Both the position numbers and the translations under genes were made by a program. Positions 7,117-14,238 of a stretch of 45,616 nt of DNA are shown here, one piece after another. Position 1 is the first letter of the stretch; each line of letters opens with the position of its first letter. The notes under the pieces were generated by a model. The model saw only the letters and a list, made by a program, of their open reading frames with translations. It ran no database searches and was not told the origin of the DNA. Source of the DNA: a virus; IMG/VR virus record IMGVR_UViG_3300045284_000393, positions 1-45,616 of that record; one strand, written 5' to 3'.

Positions 7117-7334
7117 TGGGATACGGCCTCATTCGGCGCCACGCCGAAGCGCAGCGCGCGGGGGTCCAGGCCCAACGCGTCAGCCAACTTGATCAGCGTG
7201 GAGGAGTTCGGGTCTTGAACCGCTCCGCGCTCGATCGCGCTGATGTTGGCCTGCGTGACGCCAGAGAGGGATTCCAGTTGTTCCTGAGTCAGGCCGCGCC
7301 GCTGTCGTGCCTCACGAAGAGTGATTCGCTTCAC
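7113..7334 (-). CDS. XRE-family Cro-like regulator, leaderless start
   Basis: 73 residues, almost all HTH: LREARQRRGLTQEQLESLSGV, then TQANISAIERGAVQDPNSSTL and KLADALGLDP. GTG 7334 has no ribosome site; instead TATATT ends eight bases before it, so the transcript probably begins at or next to the GTG. It is the first gene of the minus-strand early operon and diverges from the repressor at 7459, so it is the likely Cro counterpart that represses the lysogeny promoter. Confidence 0.85.
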   Translation of the reverse strand: MKRITLREARQRRGLTQEQLESLSGVTQANISAIERGAVQDPNSSTLIKLADALGLDPRALRFGVAPNEAVSQ

Positions 7335-7342
7335 GAGGAGAG

Positions 7343-7371
7343 AATATAGTGCTGGAATACTAATATGTCAA
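7343..7371 (-). promoter_or_regulatory. early promoter, consensus sigma70
   Basis: On the minus strand TTGACA (7366-7371), a perfect -35 box, is followed after 17 bases by TATATT (7343-7348). The predicted transcript starts around 7335, directly at the GTG of the XRE gene. It drives the whole minus-strand early operon. The -35 box lies inside the palindrome at 7360-7377. Confidence 0.8.
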
Positions 7372-7377
7372 CATTAG
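7360..7377. promoter_or_regulatory. candidate operator palindrome
   Basis: CTAAT at 7360-7364 and ATTAG at 7373-7377 form an inverted repeat with an eight-base centre that contains the early -35 box. A third CTAAT copy (CTAATGTT, 7402-7409) lies on the plus strand upstream of the repressor promoter. The placing suits binding by the repressor or the Cro-like protein. Confidence 0.55.
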
Positions 7378-7424
7378 ATTCGGCGATTTTCGAGAAATAC
7401 GCTAATGTTCTGCCACTCATACAC

Positions 7425-7451
7425 TTGCAGCGATACACATCCGCCTATACT
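7425..7451 (+). promoter_or_regulatory. lysogeny (repressor) promoter
   Basis: TTGCAG (7425-7430) and TATACT (7446-7451) are separated by 15 bases (16 if CTTGCA is taken as the -35). The predicted start falls on the GTG at 7459, so the repressor message would be leaderless, as for lambda cI from its maintenance promoter. Confidence 0.65.
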
Positions 7452-7458
7452 CAACCGC

Positions 7459-7971
7459 GTGGATCTGGAGCAGGTCCGAGCCAAAGTCGCTGCGGAGATG
7501 AAGCGCGTGGGATTGAACCCGACGCGTCTAGCCGACAAGGCCGACGTCAATCAATCAGGGCTCGCGAAATGGTTGCGCACGACACCGGCCACCAGCGAGG
7601 GCATGACTGTCCGCGTCCTCTTCCAGGTCATCGAACGCGGACTCGGGCTTACGGTTTCGTCGTTCTTCGCACAAATCGAGGGCTTGAACCTGCAGGTGAC
7701 ATCAGGAGACAATCTCGAACTCCAGGGACCGAGCCGCCCGGATGGCGAAAACCTTACGATTCCATCGCCGCGAGATTCCCAGGTCGTCCTGCGCGAGCTC
7801 TCGCTCGCGTTCTTCGCGGCGTCCCGTCACGCCAATCGCGCTACGACCAAAAGCCTCTTCGCGGAACTCGCCTTCGTCTGTCGCGCTACAGCCGACGCTG
7901 GGCCAGAAGCTGCAGCAACTCGTCCGCGCGCGACCCGAGGACGTGGGCGTCATCGAGGCGATGGTCGATAG
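7459..7971 (+). CDS. phage repressor-like HTH protein, C-terminus probably frameshifted
   Basis: 170 residues from GTG 7459. Residues 1-60 carry an HTH: VRAKVAAEMKRVGLNPTRLA, then DKADVNQSGLAKWLR. The middle is polar and could link to a dimerising domain. After about residue 140 the frame turns Arg/Gly-rich, whereas the +1 frame at the same place reads LGQKLQQLVRARPEDVGVI, a normal protein. A one-base shift near 7879-7893 would explain this, either real or a sequencing error. Divergent from the Cro-like gene with its own promoter, it is the likely CI counterpart. Confidence 0.7.
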   Translation: MDLEQVRAKVAAEMKRVGLNPTRLADKADVNQSGLAKWLRTTPATSEGMTVRVLFQVIERGLGLTVSSFFAQIEGLNLQVTSGDNLELQGPSRPDGENLTIPSPRDSQVVLRELSLAFFAASRHANRATTKSLFAELAFVCRATADAGPEAAATRPRATRGRGRHRGDGR

Positions 7972-8017
7972 CTGCCTGGCCGAGATTCCCGCTGCAGTCT
8001 TCAGTGTCGGAGGGACT

Positions 8018-8263
8018 ATGAGTCGCCGCCCCGTGCCACTCGTCGCGTCTGGTTGGCAGGGTCACGGGGGCGGCTGGGTCAATCCCCGCCCGCCCGCTGT
8101 GCCGGCTACGCTTCAACTCTCACTGGAGGAGTACTACGCCGCTGCGGCGCTCATGGGTTTGCTTGCCGCGCAAACCGGGGAACCCGACATGGATTGGTGC
8201 GCCGAGTGGGCCGTCAAAATGGGGCGGGAACTGGCTGCCAAGACACGCAAGGCGCGCCGCTGA
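8018..8263 (+). CDS. hypothetical protein, lysogeny region
   Basis: 81 residues from ATG 8018, with GGAGG four bases upstream. The N-terminus is rich in Pro, Gly and Trp; the C-terminal half is helical (LSLEEYYAAAALMGLLAAQ, then WCAEWAVKMGRELAAKT). The same frame continues upstream through the likely lost C-terminus of the repressor, so this could also be the end of a longer ancestral repressor. No family recognised. Confidence 0.6.
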   Translation: MSRRPVPLVASGWQGHGGGWVNPRPPAVPATLQLSLEEYYAAAALMGLLAAQTGEPDMDWCAEWAVKMGRELAAKTRKARR

Positions 8264-8469
8264 TGTCGATGAAGACCATGGTCGCCGTCGGCGTCGTCAC
8301 GCTCGCCATCGTCTTCCACGCGCTGTTCCCGCGGTACGAGTGGCGTGATGTACGAGGCGTGCCGATCATGCGCGTCGATCGCTGGACGGGCCACGCGGAG
8401 ATCGGGCGGTTCGTCGACGGGCAGTGGCAACGGAACGCCGTCGCCGACCTGCGCGACCTCGTGAAGTAG
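8263..8469 (+). CDS. small membrane protein before integrase
   Basis: 68 residues. Start overlaps the stop of the gene before it (TGATG). Residues 5-22 form one membrane helix (TMVAVGVVTLAIVFHALF); the rest is soluble and strand-rich (WRDVRGVPIMRVDRWTG, then IGRFVDGQW). Its TAG overlaps the preferred integrase GTG. Lysogenic phages often carry short membrane proteins here that change the host envelope or exclude other phages; that role is only inferred from place. Confidence 0.6.
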   Translation: MSMKTMVAVGVVTLAIVFHALFPRYEWRDVRGVPIMRVDRWTGHAEIGRFVDGQWQRNAVADLRDLVK

Positions 8470-9536
8470 TGGGCATCTATCGCCGGCCCGACTCGCTCTT
8501 CTGGTGGATGAAGATCGAAGGCACGCCCCTGCGTCTCAGTACCGGCGTACCGGTCGAGGGCGGATCGCCAGCACTCAACAAAGAACTGAAGCGCCAGGCG
8601 CAGGAAATCTACGCCGCTCGCACCGGCGACGCCGCTCGAGGTCGCCACGGGCTGACGATGAAGCGCTCGAGCGCGCCGACGTTCGAGAAGTTTGCCGCGT
8701 GGTACGAGCAGCACGTCGCCGCGAAGCACCGCGGCGCCGATCGCGAGCGCGAGATCCTCGCCACGCTCACCGCGGCCTTTCGCAGCGTCGCGATCGATCG
8801 GGTTTCACGCCGGCGCGTCGAAGAGTGGACCACCGTGCGCGCGAAGACCGTCTCGCCGCGCACCGTCAATCGAGAAGTCGACCTCCTGAAGTCGATCCTG
8901 CGGAAAGCCGCCGAGCTCGGGCACCTCCAAGTGTCGCCGCTCCTCGGCATGAAACGCCTCCGCGCGATCGCCCCGAAGCGCCGACTGCTCTCGCCGGCGG
9001 AAGAGCGTCGACTCCTGGCCGTCGCCGACCAGACCGAGCGCGCGCTCCTGATTCTCGGCATGGACACGCTCGTACGCCTCGGCGACCTGCTCGACGTGCG
9101 ACGCACCGATCGCCGCGGCGCCTGGCTGTACATTCGCGATCCGAAGAACCCGACGCAGGGGGAACCCTACGAGGTCCCGCTCTCACTCCGTGCGCAACGA
9201 GCTCTGGGCAAGGTCCCGTACGACGGCCCGTACTACTTCGAGCGCTTTCGGACGGCGAAGAAGGCGCGCGACTGGCGAGGCTCCGTCCGGCAGATGCTTG
9301 AGCGCCTCTCCGCGGCCGCCGACGTGCCGTTCGGGAAGGCGGAAGCCGGCATCACGTTTCACTGGGCGACCAGGCGGACCGGCGCGACGCGCCTGATTCG
9401 CAAGGGCGTCGACGTCAAGACGGTGCAAGAGATCGGGCATTGGAAACGCTCCGACGTCGTGCTAGAAATCTACAGCGAAGCTGACAAGCACGGCATGCTG
9501 AAGGCCGTCGGCGGACTTCAGAAGAGACGTCGATGA
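8469..9536 (+). CDS. int: tyrosine site-specific integrase
   Basis: 355 residues from GTG 8469, which overlaps the preceding TAG; another in-frame GTG lies at 8424. Residues 60-150 form the SAM-like core-binding domain (TFEKFAAWYEQHVAAKH). The catalytic domain shows Arg203 (TLVRLGDLLDV), Lys226 (RDPKNP), the box HWATRRTGATRLI at 298-310, His324 (EIGHWKR) and Tyr335 as nucleophile. In the usual HxxR box one residue fewer separates His and Arg; here Trp holds the usual His place and His sits one before. It should recombine the attP at 9860-9909 with a host tRNA gene. Confidence 0.93.
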   Translation: MGIYRRPDSLFWWMKIEGTPLRLSTGVPVEGGSPALNKELKRQAQEIYAARTGDAARGRHGLTMKRSSAPTFEKFAAWYEQHVAAKHRGADREREILATLTAAFRSVAIDRVSRRRVEEWTTVRAKTVSPRTVNREVDLLKSILRKAAELGHLQVSPLLGMKRLRAIAPKRRLLSPAEERRLLAVADQTERALLILGMDTLVRLGDLLDVRRTDRRGAWLYIRDPKNPTQGEPYEVPLSLRAQRALGKVPYDGPYYFERFRTAKKARDWRGSVRQMLERLSAAADVPFGKAEAGITFHWATRRTGATRLIRKGVDVKTVQEIGHWKRSDVVLEIYSEADKHGMLKAVGGLQKRRR

Positions 9537-9808
9537 TGAGATGTGCGGACTGCGGCCGATGGAAGTTTCGACCTGGGCGCCACGGCGTGAACCTCTGCGC
9601 GCCAGCGGTCGAAGTGATGGCCTGTGTGTTCTGTGTCGATCAGGCCACGGGCGAGTACTGGCCCGCGATCGCGCTCGTCACCGCGAGTGGGACACGTCAG
9701 ATCATCGCCTACGATTTCCGGTGGACGTCGGCCGACATCTACCAGCACCTGACCGCGGCCGCCGCTGAATACCGGCTGCCTATCTCGCACAACCGCGAAC
9801 ACGCTTGA
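9533..9808 (+). CDS. small Cys protein downstream of integrase
   Basis: 91 residues, ATG 9533 overlapping the integrase stop. N-terminal MRCADCGRWKFRPGRHG has CxxC, followed by VNLCAP and CVFC, four or five cysteines that could hold zinc. The rest is an alpha/beta stretch (IALVTASGTRQIIAYDF). It is the last plus-strand gene before attP. Function unknown. Confidence 0.6.
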   Translation: MMRCADCGRWKFRPGRHGVNLCAPAVEVMACVFCVDQATGEYWPAIALVTASGTRQIIAYDFRWTSADIYQHLTAAAAEYRLPISHNREHA

Positions 9809-9859
9809 CTCTGGGTCACGCGACGTTCACGTCGAGGGCAAATCCCCCTATGAGCAGGG

Positions 9860-9909
9860 CGGCGTTCGCAACGCGGAGGTCGGGAGTTCGAGCCTCCTGC
9901 CGTCCACCA
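9860..9909 (+). other. attP core: 3' part of a tRNA gene
   Basis: The segment holds an anticodon loop TTCGCAA (anticodon CGC, alanine type, 9865-9871), variable bases AGGTC, a T-arm with TTCGAGC loop (stem GGGAG/CTCCT, 9882-9898), the 3' acceptor strand GCCGTCC, discriminator A and encoded CCA (9907-9909). No D-arm or 5' acceptor strand is present upstream, and the anticodon stem has a G-G mismatch on its 5' side. This is what an attachment core looks like when a phage restores the 3' end of a host tRNA gene on integration. Confidence 0.8.
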
Positions 9910-9978
9910 CTTTTCTAAGGATTTCTCGAAGGGGCACCTGACCTAGACGGCCCCTTACGGCCCCTACAGCCTATCGCT

Positions 9979-9998
9979 GGTCACGTGTCGGTCACGTG
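9979..9998. repeat. GGTCACGTG direct repeats, candidate integrase arm sites
   Basis: GGTCACGTG occurs at 9979-9987 and 9990-9998, and GGTCACG again at 9814-9820 on the other side of the attP core. Each of the two full copies holds the palindrome CACGTG. Direct repeats flanking a tRNA-type core are typical of arm-binding sites for tyrosine integrases or excisionase; nothing else supports the role. Confidence 0.4.
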
Positions 9999-10210
9999 GC
10001 CTTCCGGACGTACTTGCGGAGGTGTGCCGGCACGGTGGCGCCGCTGCGCAGCGTCTTGCCGAACGACTTCGCGAGCAAGCTCGAGACACTCTCGCGCGCG
10101 ACGGCCGGACGTTCTTCGGCTGTTGGTGTGGAACGCGGTGGAGGAAAGTGGGGGCGGAACACTTTCTCGTCGGGGTCCCACTGGATCGACGGATCGCTGC
10201 GGCGTCTCAG
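9992..10210 (-). CDS. small basic protein without a standard start codon
   Basis: An open frame of 73 codons ends at 9992. It contains a protein-like sequence: SDPSIQWDPDEKVFRPHFPP, then VARESVSSLLAKSFGKTLR and VPAHLRKYVRKAT. There is no ATG, GTG or TTG at a suitable place. CTG 10210 overlaps the TGA of the gene before it (CTGA) and has AAGGGG about eight bases upstream, in the same style as the ATGA and GTGA overlaps elsewhere in this genome. It may start at CTG or be reached by frameshift from the gene upstream. Confidence 0.45.
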   Translation of the reverse strand: MRRRSDPSIQWDPDEKVFRPHFPPPRSTPTAEERPAVARESVSSLLAKSFGKTLRSGATVPAHLRKYVRKAT

Positions 10211-10545
10211 GAGAGGTGCCCCTTCTTGCGCAGTCGGCGAAAGGCCGCGACGTCGTCCTTGCGGTCGGCCGGCTTCTCCTTCTCGGCGCGCTCCTCGGCC
10301 GCGCTCTCGCCGCTCTCCTCGTCGTCCTGGTCGCGCCCGAACATCTGCGCGAGGTGCTTGGTCACGTGCGCGTGCGCGGCGCCGTGGTCGTTGAAGGCGT
10401 GCTCCTGCGGCGGTTCGTACTCGTTCGCGACCGGAGAGTCGCCCTTCGTCGACTTGTGTTTGATCGGCTCGGTCTCATGTCGGATCGTGACGCCGTTGAC
10501 GGCGCGTCGAACCTCGAGACTCTTCAGGCGACGATGTTTTGCCAT
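10207..10545 (-). CDS. hypothetical acidic protein
   Basis: 112 residues. The N-terminus is basic (MAKHRRLKSLEVRRAVNG); the middle has AFNDHGAAHAHVTKHLAQMFG, a helix seen in other phage hypothetical proteins; the region after it is strongly acidic (DQDDEESGESAAEERAEKEK). It follows the G8-domain gene by nine bases at the end of the late unit. No function is known. Confidence 0.65.
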   Translation of the reverse strand: MAKHRRLKSLEVRRAVNGVTIRHETEPIKHKSTKGDSPVANEYEPPQEHAFNDHGAAHAHVTKHLAQMFGRDQDDEESGESAAEERAEKEKPADRKDDVAAFRRLRKKGHLS

Positions 10546-10554
10546 AGCTCCTTT

Positions 10555-13230
10555 TTACTTCACGACGAGCTCGACGCACGTTGTCGCGGTCGGGCAGACA
10601 AAGAACCGATTCTGCGCGGCACCGTTGACGAACAACTGGAACACCTGGCCGGCCGGCTGTTTCGTCTCCGTCGGCGTCGGCGCGACACACGCGCCAGTCG
10701 CCGCGTCCTCGATCGTCCCCATCGCACAGAGACACTGCCCGTTCACCAGTACGCGGCCCATCGGCACCGTCGTCTGAATCCCCATGATGTTCGGGCAGAT
10801 GTCGACGGGCGGCGCCACCGAGCCGACCGTGAACGCAAACGTCAGCAGCGAGCTCGCGATCTTCGCGTGCGCCAGGTCGCGGCGCCACGTCCGAACCTCG
10901 TGGGGACCGGTCGCGACGTTGTTCGTCACCGTCGTGCGGATGTCGGGCGTCGAGCCCGTGCCATCGCCTGGGCCCGCCAGTACGTCGGCGCCGCCGTCGA
11001 CACTGACGATCAGGACGTCGTCGGCCGCCATGTAATCACCGGTCAGGATCGCGTGCAGCGTGATGCCGCCGTCACGGATGACCGCCGGCTCGCGACTGTT
11101 CGGCGACGTCACCACGCCCTTCGGAGCCCCGAGCGTCGTCGTTGCGCCGGCGACCGCGAAGCCATTGATCAGGCCCTCGAACGGTACGACTTTGGTGTCG
11201 TCGAACGCCTCGCCGCGATAGGCCATCCCGTACTTTGCCCACGCCTGCGCCTCAGTGATGCCGGCTTCCGGCTGCGTGTAGGCGTCTGGGTACTGGTCTC
11301 CGGTCGCGTACGGCGCCGCGAGGCTGCCACGCTGCGCGGAGTGGAACAGCCGGAAATCCTGGCCCGCCGTGCCCTGGTTCGCGAACACCTTCAGCTGCGT
11401 GCCGCGCTGTCGAATCCATTCGCTGACGCCCTGCGACGGCTTCGCGTCGAGGACGAGATATTGGGGCGGGTTCGCGCCGTACCGTTTGTGCGTCACGCGC
11501 GTGTAGGTGATCGACAGCGGCAACTGCGTGTAATCGGCGTCGATGATGTTCTGCAGGACGACGTCGGTCATTGTCGTCAGATTGCCGCCGCCGCCGTGAA
11601 TGCCGTAATCGGTCCCGACGATCCGCCCCTTTTCGAGCGTGAGGGTAAACGAGTAGGCCGGCGAGACGTGGATCCCGAACGATCGCCCCTGCCCGACGAG
11701 CGTGAAGTCCGTCAGCCACGGCGAGGCCCCCTCGGACTGGGCCTGAAATAGTTGCCCGACGCCACTGTTCGCCCCGATCGCGCCCTTGTTCTGGAAGCGC
11801 GGCACGCCCCAGTACTCGAACGACGTCGACTCGTTCGCCGCCGCCACGTTCTTTTCGAACGCGATCGGGACCGCGACAAACCGGCTGAACGTCGTGTCGT
11901 GCTCGCCCCCGGCTTGCGACGGATACATGCCGGGCGCCTGCGTCTGATTGAACAGGTTGATCCCGATATGGTTATTCCACGCCTCGTTGCCCTCGAACCG
12001 GTTCATCACGCCGCGGAACCAGAAGCCGTTGCCAGTCCCGCCAGGGTTGTTCGCCGAGGCCGCGCCGGTGCCGGTGGCCACGGCTTCGGCGTTGAGGTCA
12101 TCTGTCGGGGCGCCCAGGTTGAAGATGGCGAAGTTGCGGAGGTACTGATTGCGGACTTCGTAGCCGTCTTCCGTCACGAACCCGGAGCCGTTGAAGCCGA
12201 CCGCGACGTTATCGGTGATCGGTTCGTCGTGCGTGCCGTGCTGTGAAAATCCCCACTTCCCGACGCCGGCGACGTAGGCGTTGCCCACGGTCGCCGAGCC
12301 GAAGCCGTACCCGTGGTGATGATGTTCCTCGTAGCGCCCAACCTGATTCGTACCGGGTTTGTTGTCGGCCTGCGAGTTGAGCGTGACGTTCTTCGTGCGG
12401 CCCAGCCCGTCAAATCGGACATAACGGGTCTGCCAGTGCGCATCCGCGCCGACGCTGGCGGTATGGCCCGGTGTGCCCTGCGGGTTCTCGGACTTGATGA
12501 CGACGTTCCGCGAGAGGTTCGCGACACGCCCTTGCAGGACGACCGCGCCGTCAGGGTCGAGGATCGCCTTATGGTCGAAGACGAGCGGCGTACTGAGGGT
12601 GACGGTGCGGCCGGCGATGGCGGCGACCGTGAGGCCCGGCTCGCGACGCGGGCGCGCGGCCGGCGATTGCTGCGCGGTGTCCGTCATCACGAGCTCGTCA
12701 CCCACGGCCCACCCCTGCGGGTCGAATGCGAGGCTGAGCGTCGTCGCGCCCTTCACGGCTTCAGCGGCGAGCGGGCCCCAGGTCGCCTTGCCCGCACCCA
12801 CCAGCGACCGCGTGCCGAAGTTCAGAAAGCCGTTCCCCCACTGGAACGGGTCGCGCGCGGTGTCGATCGGGACGTCGCGCACGATGAGCGTGACGCGGCG
12901 CGTCGCCGGAATCGGATCGGCCTCAGTGCCGCAGTCGAAGACGCCGCCTGGCAAGACGAAGAAATGCGTGAACCGGGCGACGGTGTCGCGCGACCGGTCG
13001 CACTTCAGCGTGCCGGCGACCTCGATGTAGTCGAACGTTGCGTCGGCCGGCAGCGTGACGGTTTGCCCCGCGCCGACAACCAACTTGTTCGGCAGGTCGA
13101 GGTACCGCGGCACGAAGTCGGTCCCGATGAGAATCCGGTCGGCTTGGACCGTGATCGTCATGCCGTGGACCGCGCCGAGCGGCCGCGTGAGACAGGTGAG
13201 CAGCAGCGCACACGCGAATAGTCGTCTCAT
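10555..13230 (-). CDS. exported G8-domain, right-handed beta-helix protein
   Basis: 891 residues from ATG 13230 with GAGG upstream; the open frame further 5' is arginine-rich shadow. Residues 1-20 form a Sec signal peptide (MRRLFACALLLTCLTRPLGA). Residues about 45-130 fit the G8 domain (VVGAGQTVTLPADATFDYIE, then GTLKC and LPGGVFDCG), the unit found in CEMIP/TMEM2-like and bacterial carbohydrate-active proteins. A long beta-helix follows (repeated N-x-x-x-G turns, EEHHHHGYGFG). The last 130 residues hold Cys pairs (CPN, CLC, GACVA). It probably binds or cleaves a surface polysaccharide. A signal peptide is unusual for a tailspike. Confidence 0.75.
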   Translation of the reverse strand: MRRLFACALLLTCLTRPLGAVHGMTITVQADRILIGTDFVPRYLDLPNKLVVGAGQTVTLPADATFDYIEVAGTLKCDRSRDTVARFTHFFVLPGGVFDCGTEADPIPATRRVTLIVRDVPIDTARDPFQWGNGFLNFGTRSLVGAGKATWGPLAAEAVKGATTLSLAFDPQGWAVGDELVMTDTAQQSPAARPRREPGLTVAAIAGRTVTLSTPLVFDHKAILDPDGAVVLQGRVANLSRNVVIKSENPQGTPGHTASVGADAHWQTRYVRFDGLGRTKNVTLNSQADNKPGTNQVGRYEEHHHHGYGFGSATVGNAYVAGVGKWGFSQHGTHDEPITDNVAVGFNGSGFVTEDGYEVRNQYLRNFAIFNLGAPTDDLNAEAVATGTGAASANNPGGTGNGFWFRGVMNRFEGNEAWNNHIGINLFNQTQAPGMYPSQAGGEHDTTFSRFVAVPIAFEKNVAAANESTSFEYWGVPRFQNKGAIGANSGVGQLFQAQSEGASPWLTDFTLVGQGRSFGIHVSPAYSFTLTLEKGRIVGTDYGIHGGGGNLTTMTDVVLQNIIDADYTQLPLSITYTRVTHKRYGANPPQYLVLDAKPSQGVSEWIRQRGTQLKVFANQGTAGQDFRLFHSAQRGSLAAPYATGDQYPDAYTQPEAGITEAQAWAKYGMAYRGEAFDDTKVVPFEGLINGFAVAGATTTLGAPKGVVTSPNSREPAVIRDGGITLHAILTGDYMAADDVLIVSVDGGADVLAGPGDGTGSTPDIRTTVTNNVATGPHEVRTWRRDLAHAKIASSLLTFAFTVGSVAPPVDICPNIMGIQTTVPMGRVLVNGQCLCAMGTIEDAATGACVAPTPTETKQPAGQVFQLFVNGAAQNRFFVCPTATTCVELVVK

Positions 13231-13238
13231 GGGTCCTC

Positions 13239-13427
13239 TTACGTCTTCGGGTGTGAATCGAGAAACGCCTGCCCGATCGCGTTGCCGTCGGTCACGTCGA
13301 GCTCGAGCTTCGCGAGCGCCTCTTCTTCGGTGACGACTCGGCCTTCGGCACGCAGCTGCGCCAACCACGCGAAGAGTTCGGGTATCGCGATTCGGCCGAT
13401 CAGCGCGGCCAGTAGTTCAGGGCTCAC
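13239..13427 (-). CDS. 62-residue helical protein
   Basis: GTG 13427 overlaps the stop of the lipoprotein gene (GTGA) and has GGAGG upstream. The peptide starts VSPELLAALIGRIAIPELFAWL and continues AEGRVVTEEEALAKLELDV, an amphipathic helical protein. It lies in the holin-like/lipoprotein group. Function unknown. Confidence 0.6.
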   Translation of the reverse strand: MSPELLAALIGRIAIPELFAWLAQLRAEGRVVTEEEALAKLELDVTDGNAIGQAFLDSHPKT

Positions 13428-13801
13428 TGCAGTCCTCCGATCAGACTGTCGACCGCCGCCATGGCGGCCACGATCGCGGGGTTCGTCACGCCGACGAGTC
13501 GAGCCTTCGCGACGGCCCAACCTTCTTTCGCTGACGCCTGCCAGCCCTGCGGCGTGGCCTTCAGGACCGAGCGCACGTCCATCAGTGTCTTCACGACGTC
13601 GTGTGCGGTGTTCGTCGGGATCGTGTTCGGCGCGCATTGCGGCGCCGGTCCGCAGTAGTCGATGACCGCGGCCTGGAGCTCATTGACGCGTATAACGACG
13701 GCGTCGGCCTTGATGGCGGCGCCGGCTTTCGGGGTGGCCGGGGTGACTTTCGCGCAGCTCGCCGAGAGACAGAGCGCGAGAACAAGCATCAGTCGTTTCA
13801 T
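13424..13801 (-). CDS. lipoprotein
   Basis: 125 residues. MKRLMLVLALCLSASCAKV is a lipoprotein signal with lipobox SASC (Cys16). The mature part is helical and Ala-rich (AIKADAVVIRVNELQAAVID, then a short Cys loop CGPAPQC). It sits in a group of exported small proteins just downstream of the holin-like gene, where outer spanins are often found, but it lacks the Pro-rich short form of a typical outer spanin. Confidence 0.65.
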   Translation of the reverse strand: MKRLMLVLALCLSASCAKVTPATPKAGAAIKADAVVIRVNELQAAVIDYCGPAPQCAPNTIPTNTAHDVVKTLMDVRSVLKATPQGWQASAKEGWAVAKARLVGVTNPAIVAAMAAVDSLIGGLQ

Positions 13802-13813
13802 ATGGGGGCTCCT

Positions 13814-14074
13814 TCAGGGCAGTCTCTTAACGACCTCTGCGACGGGCTCGGACGTCTTCTGTGCCTGCTCTAGCGTCTTGGGCTTCATGTCCGCCAGGGT
13901 CTGCGCCGAGGTCACCTGCGACCGGGTGAACAGTGTGAGCACGGCCTCGAGCGCCAGTAGCGACGCCACGAGTTGCGGCATGGTCAATTTCAGGCCAAAC
14001 GTCATCCCCGCCAGTGCCACCAGGCGCACGGCGTTGACGATCGCGACGGCCTCGGTGTTGAGCGGGTTGTTCAT
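13814..14074 (-). CDS. holin-like membrane protein
   Basis: 86 residues from ATG 14074, overlapping the stop of the gene before it (ATGA). Two hydrophobic stretches are visible: IVNAVRLVALAGMTFGL and PQLVASLLALEAVLTLF, then FTRSQVTSAQTLADM and a charged tail. The layout of two helices followed by SQVT resembles small phage membrane proteins often listed as holins. A hole-forming role is likely but not shown. Confidence 0.6.
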   Translation of the reverse strand: MNNPLNTEAVAIVNAVRLVALAGMTFGLKLTMPQLVASLLALEAVLTLFTRSQVTSAQTLADMKPKTLEQAQKTSEPVAEVVKRLP

Positions 14075-14238
14075 CTGGATTTCTCTCGGCGCAGCAGCTT
14101 CGTGTAGTCGCGGAACGACATGAGGACGACGGCGTAGCCGCGACGCCAATCCGCCCGCGCTCGCCGGACCATTGCCTCGAACTGGCGCATGCGTGCCCGC
14201 TGTTCAGCGGCGGTGTATTTCGGTTCGCCCTTCATCAT
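14071..14238 (-). CDS. small basic protein
   Basis: 55 residues from ATG 14238 (second ATG three bases later), with GAGGGA directly upstream and overlap with the stop before it. The sequence is basic and helical (AEQRARMRQFEAMVRRARAD, then YAVVLMSFRDYTKLLRREK). No family recognised. Confidence 0.55.
   Translation of the reverse strand: MMKGEPKYTAAEQRARMRQFEAMVRRARADWRRGYAVVLMSFRDYTKLLRREKSR

Noticed and set aside
9834-9909. A complete tRNA gene ending at 9909
   Set aside because: The 3' half fits, but no D-arm or matching 5' acceptor strand exists upstream, and the anticodon stem has a mismatch. Treated as an attachment core.
9985-11751. Long plus-strand open frame of 588 codons
   Set aside because: It is Arg/Val/Leu-rich and antisense to the G8-domain gene, with no ribosome site or recognisable motif; a shadow from high GC.
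13231-13368. N-terminal extension of the G8-domain gene
   Set aside because: The extension is Arg-rich and would hide an obvious signal peptide that begins at ATG 13230.
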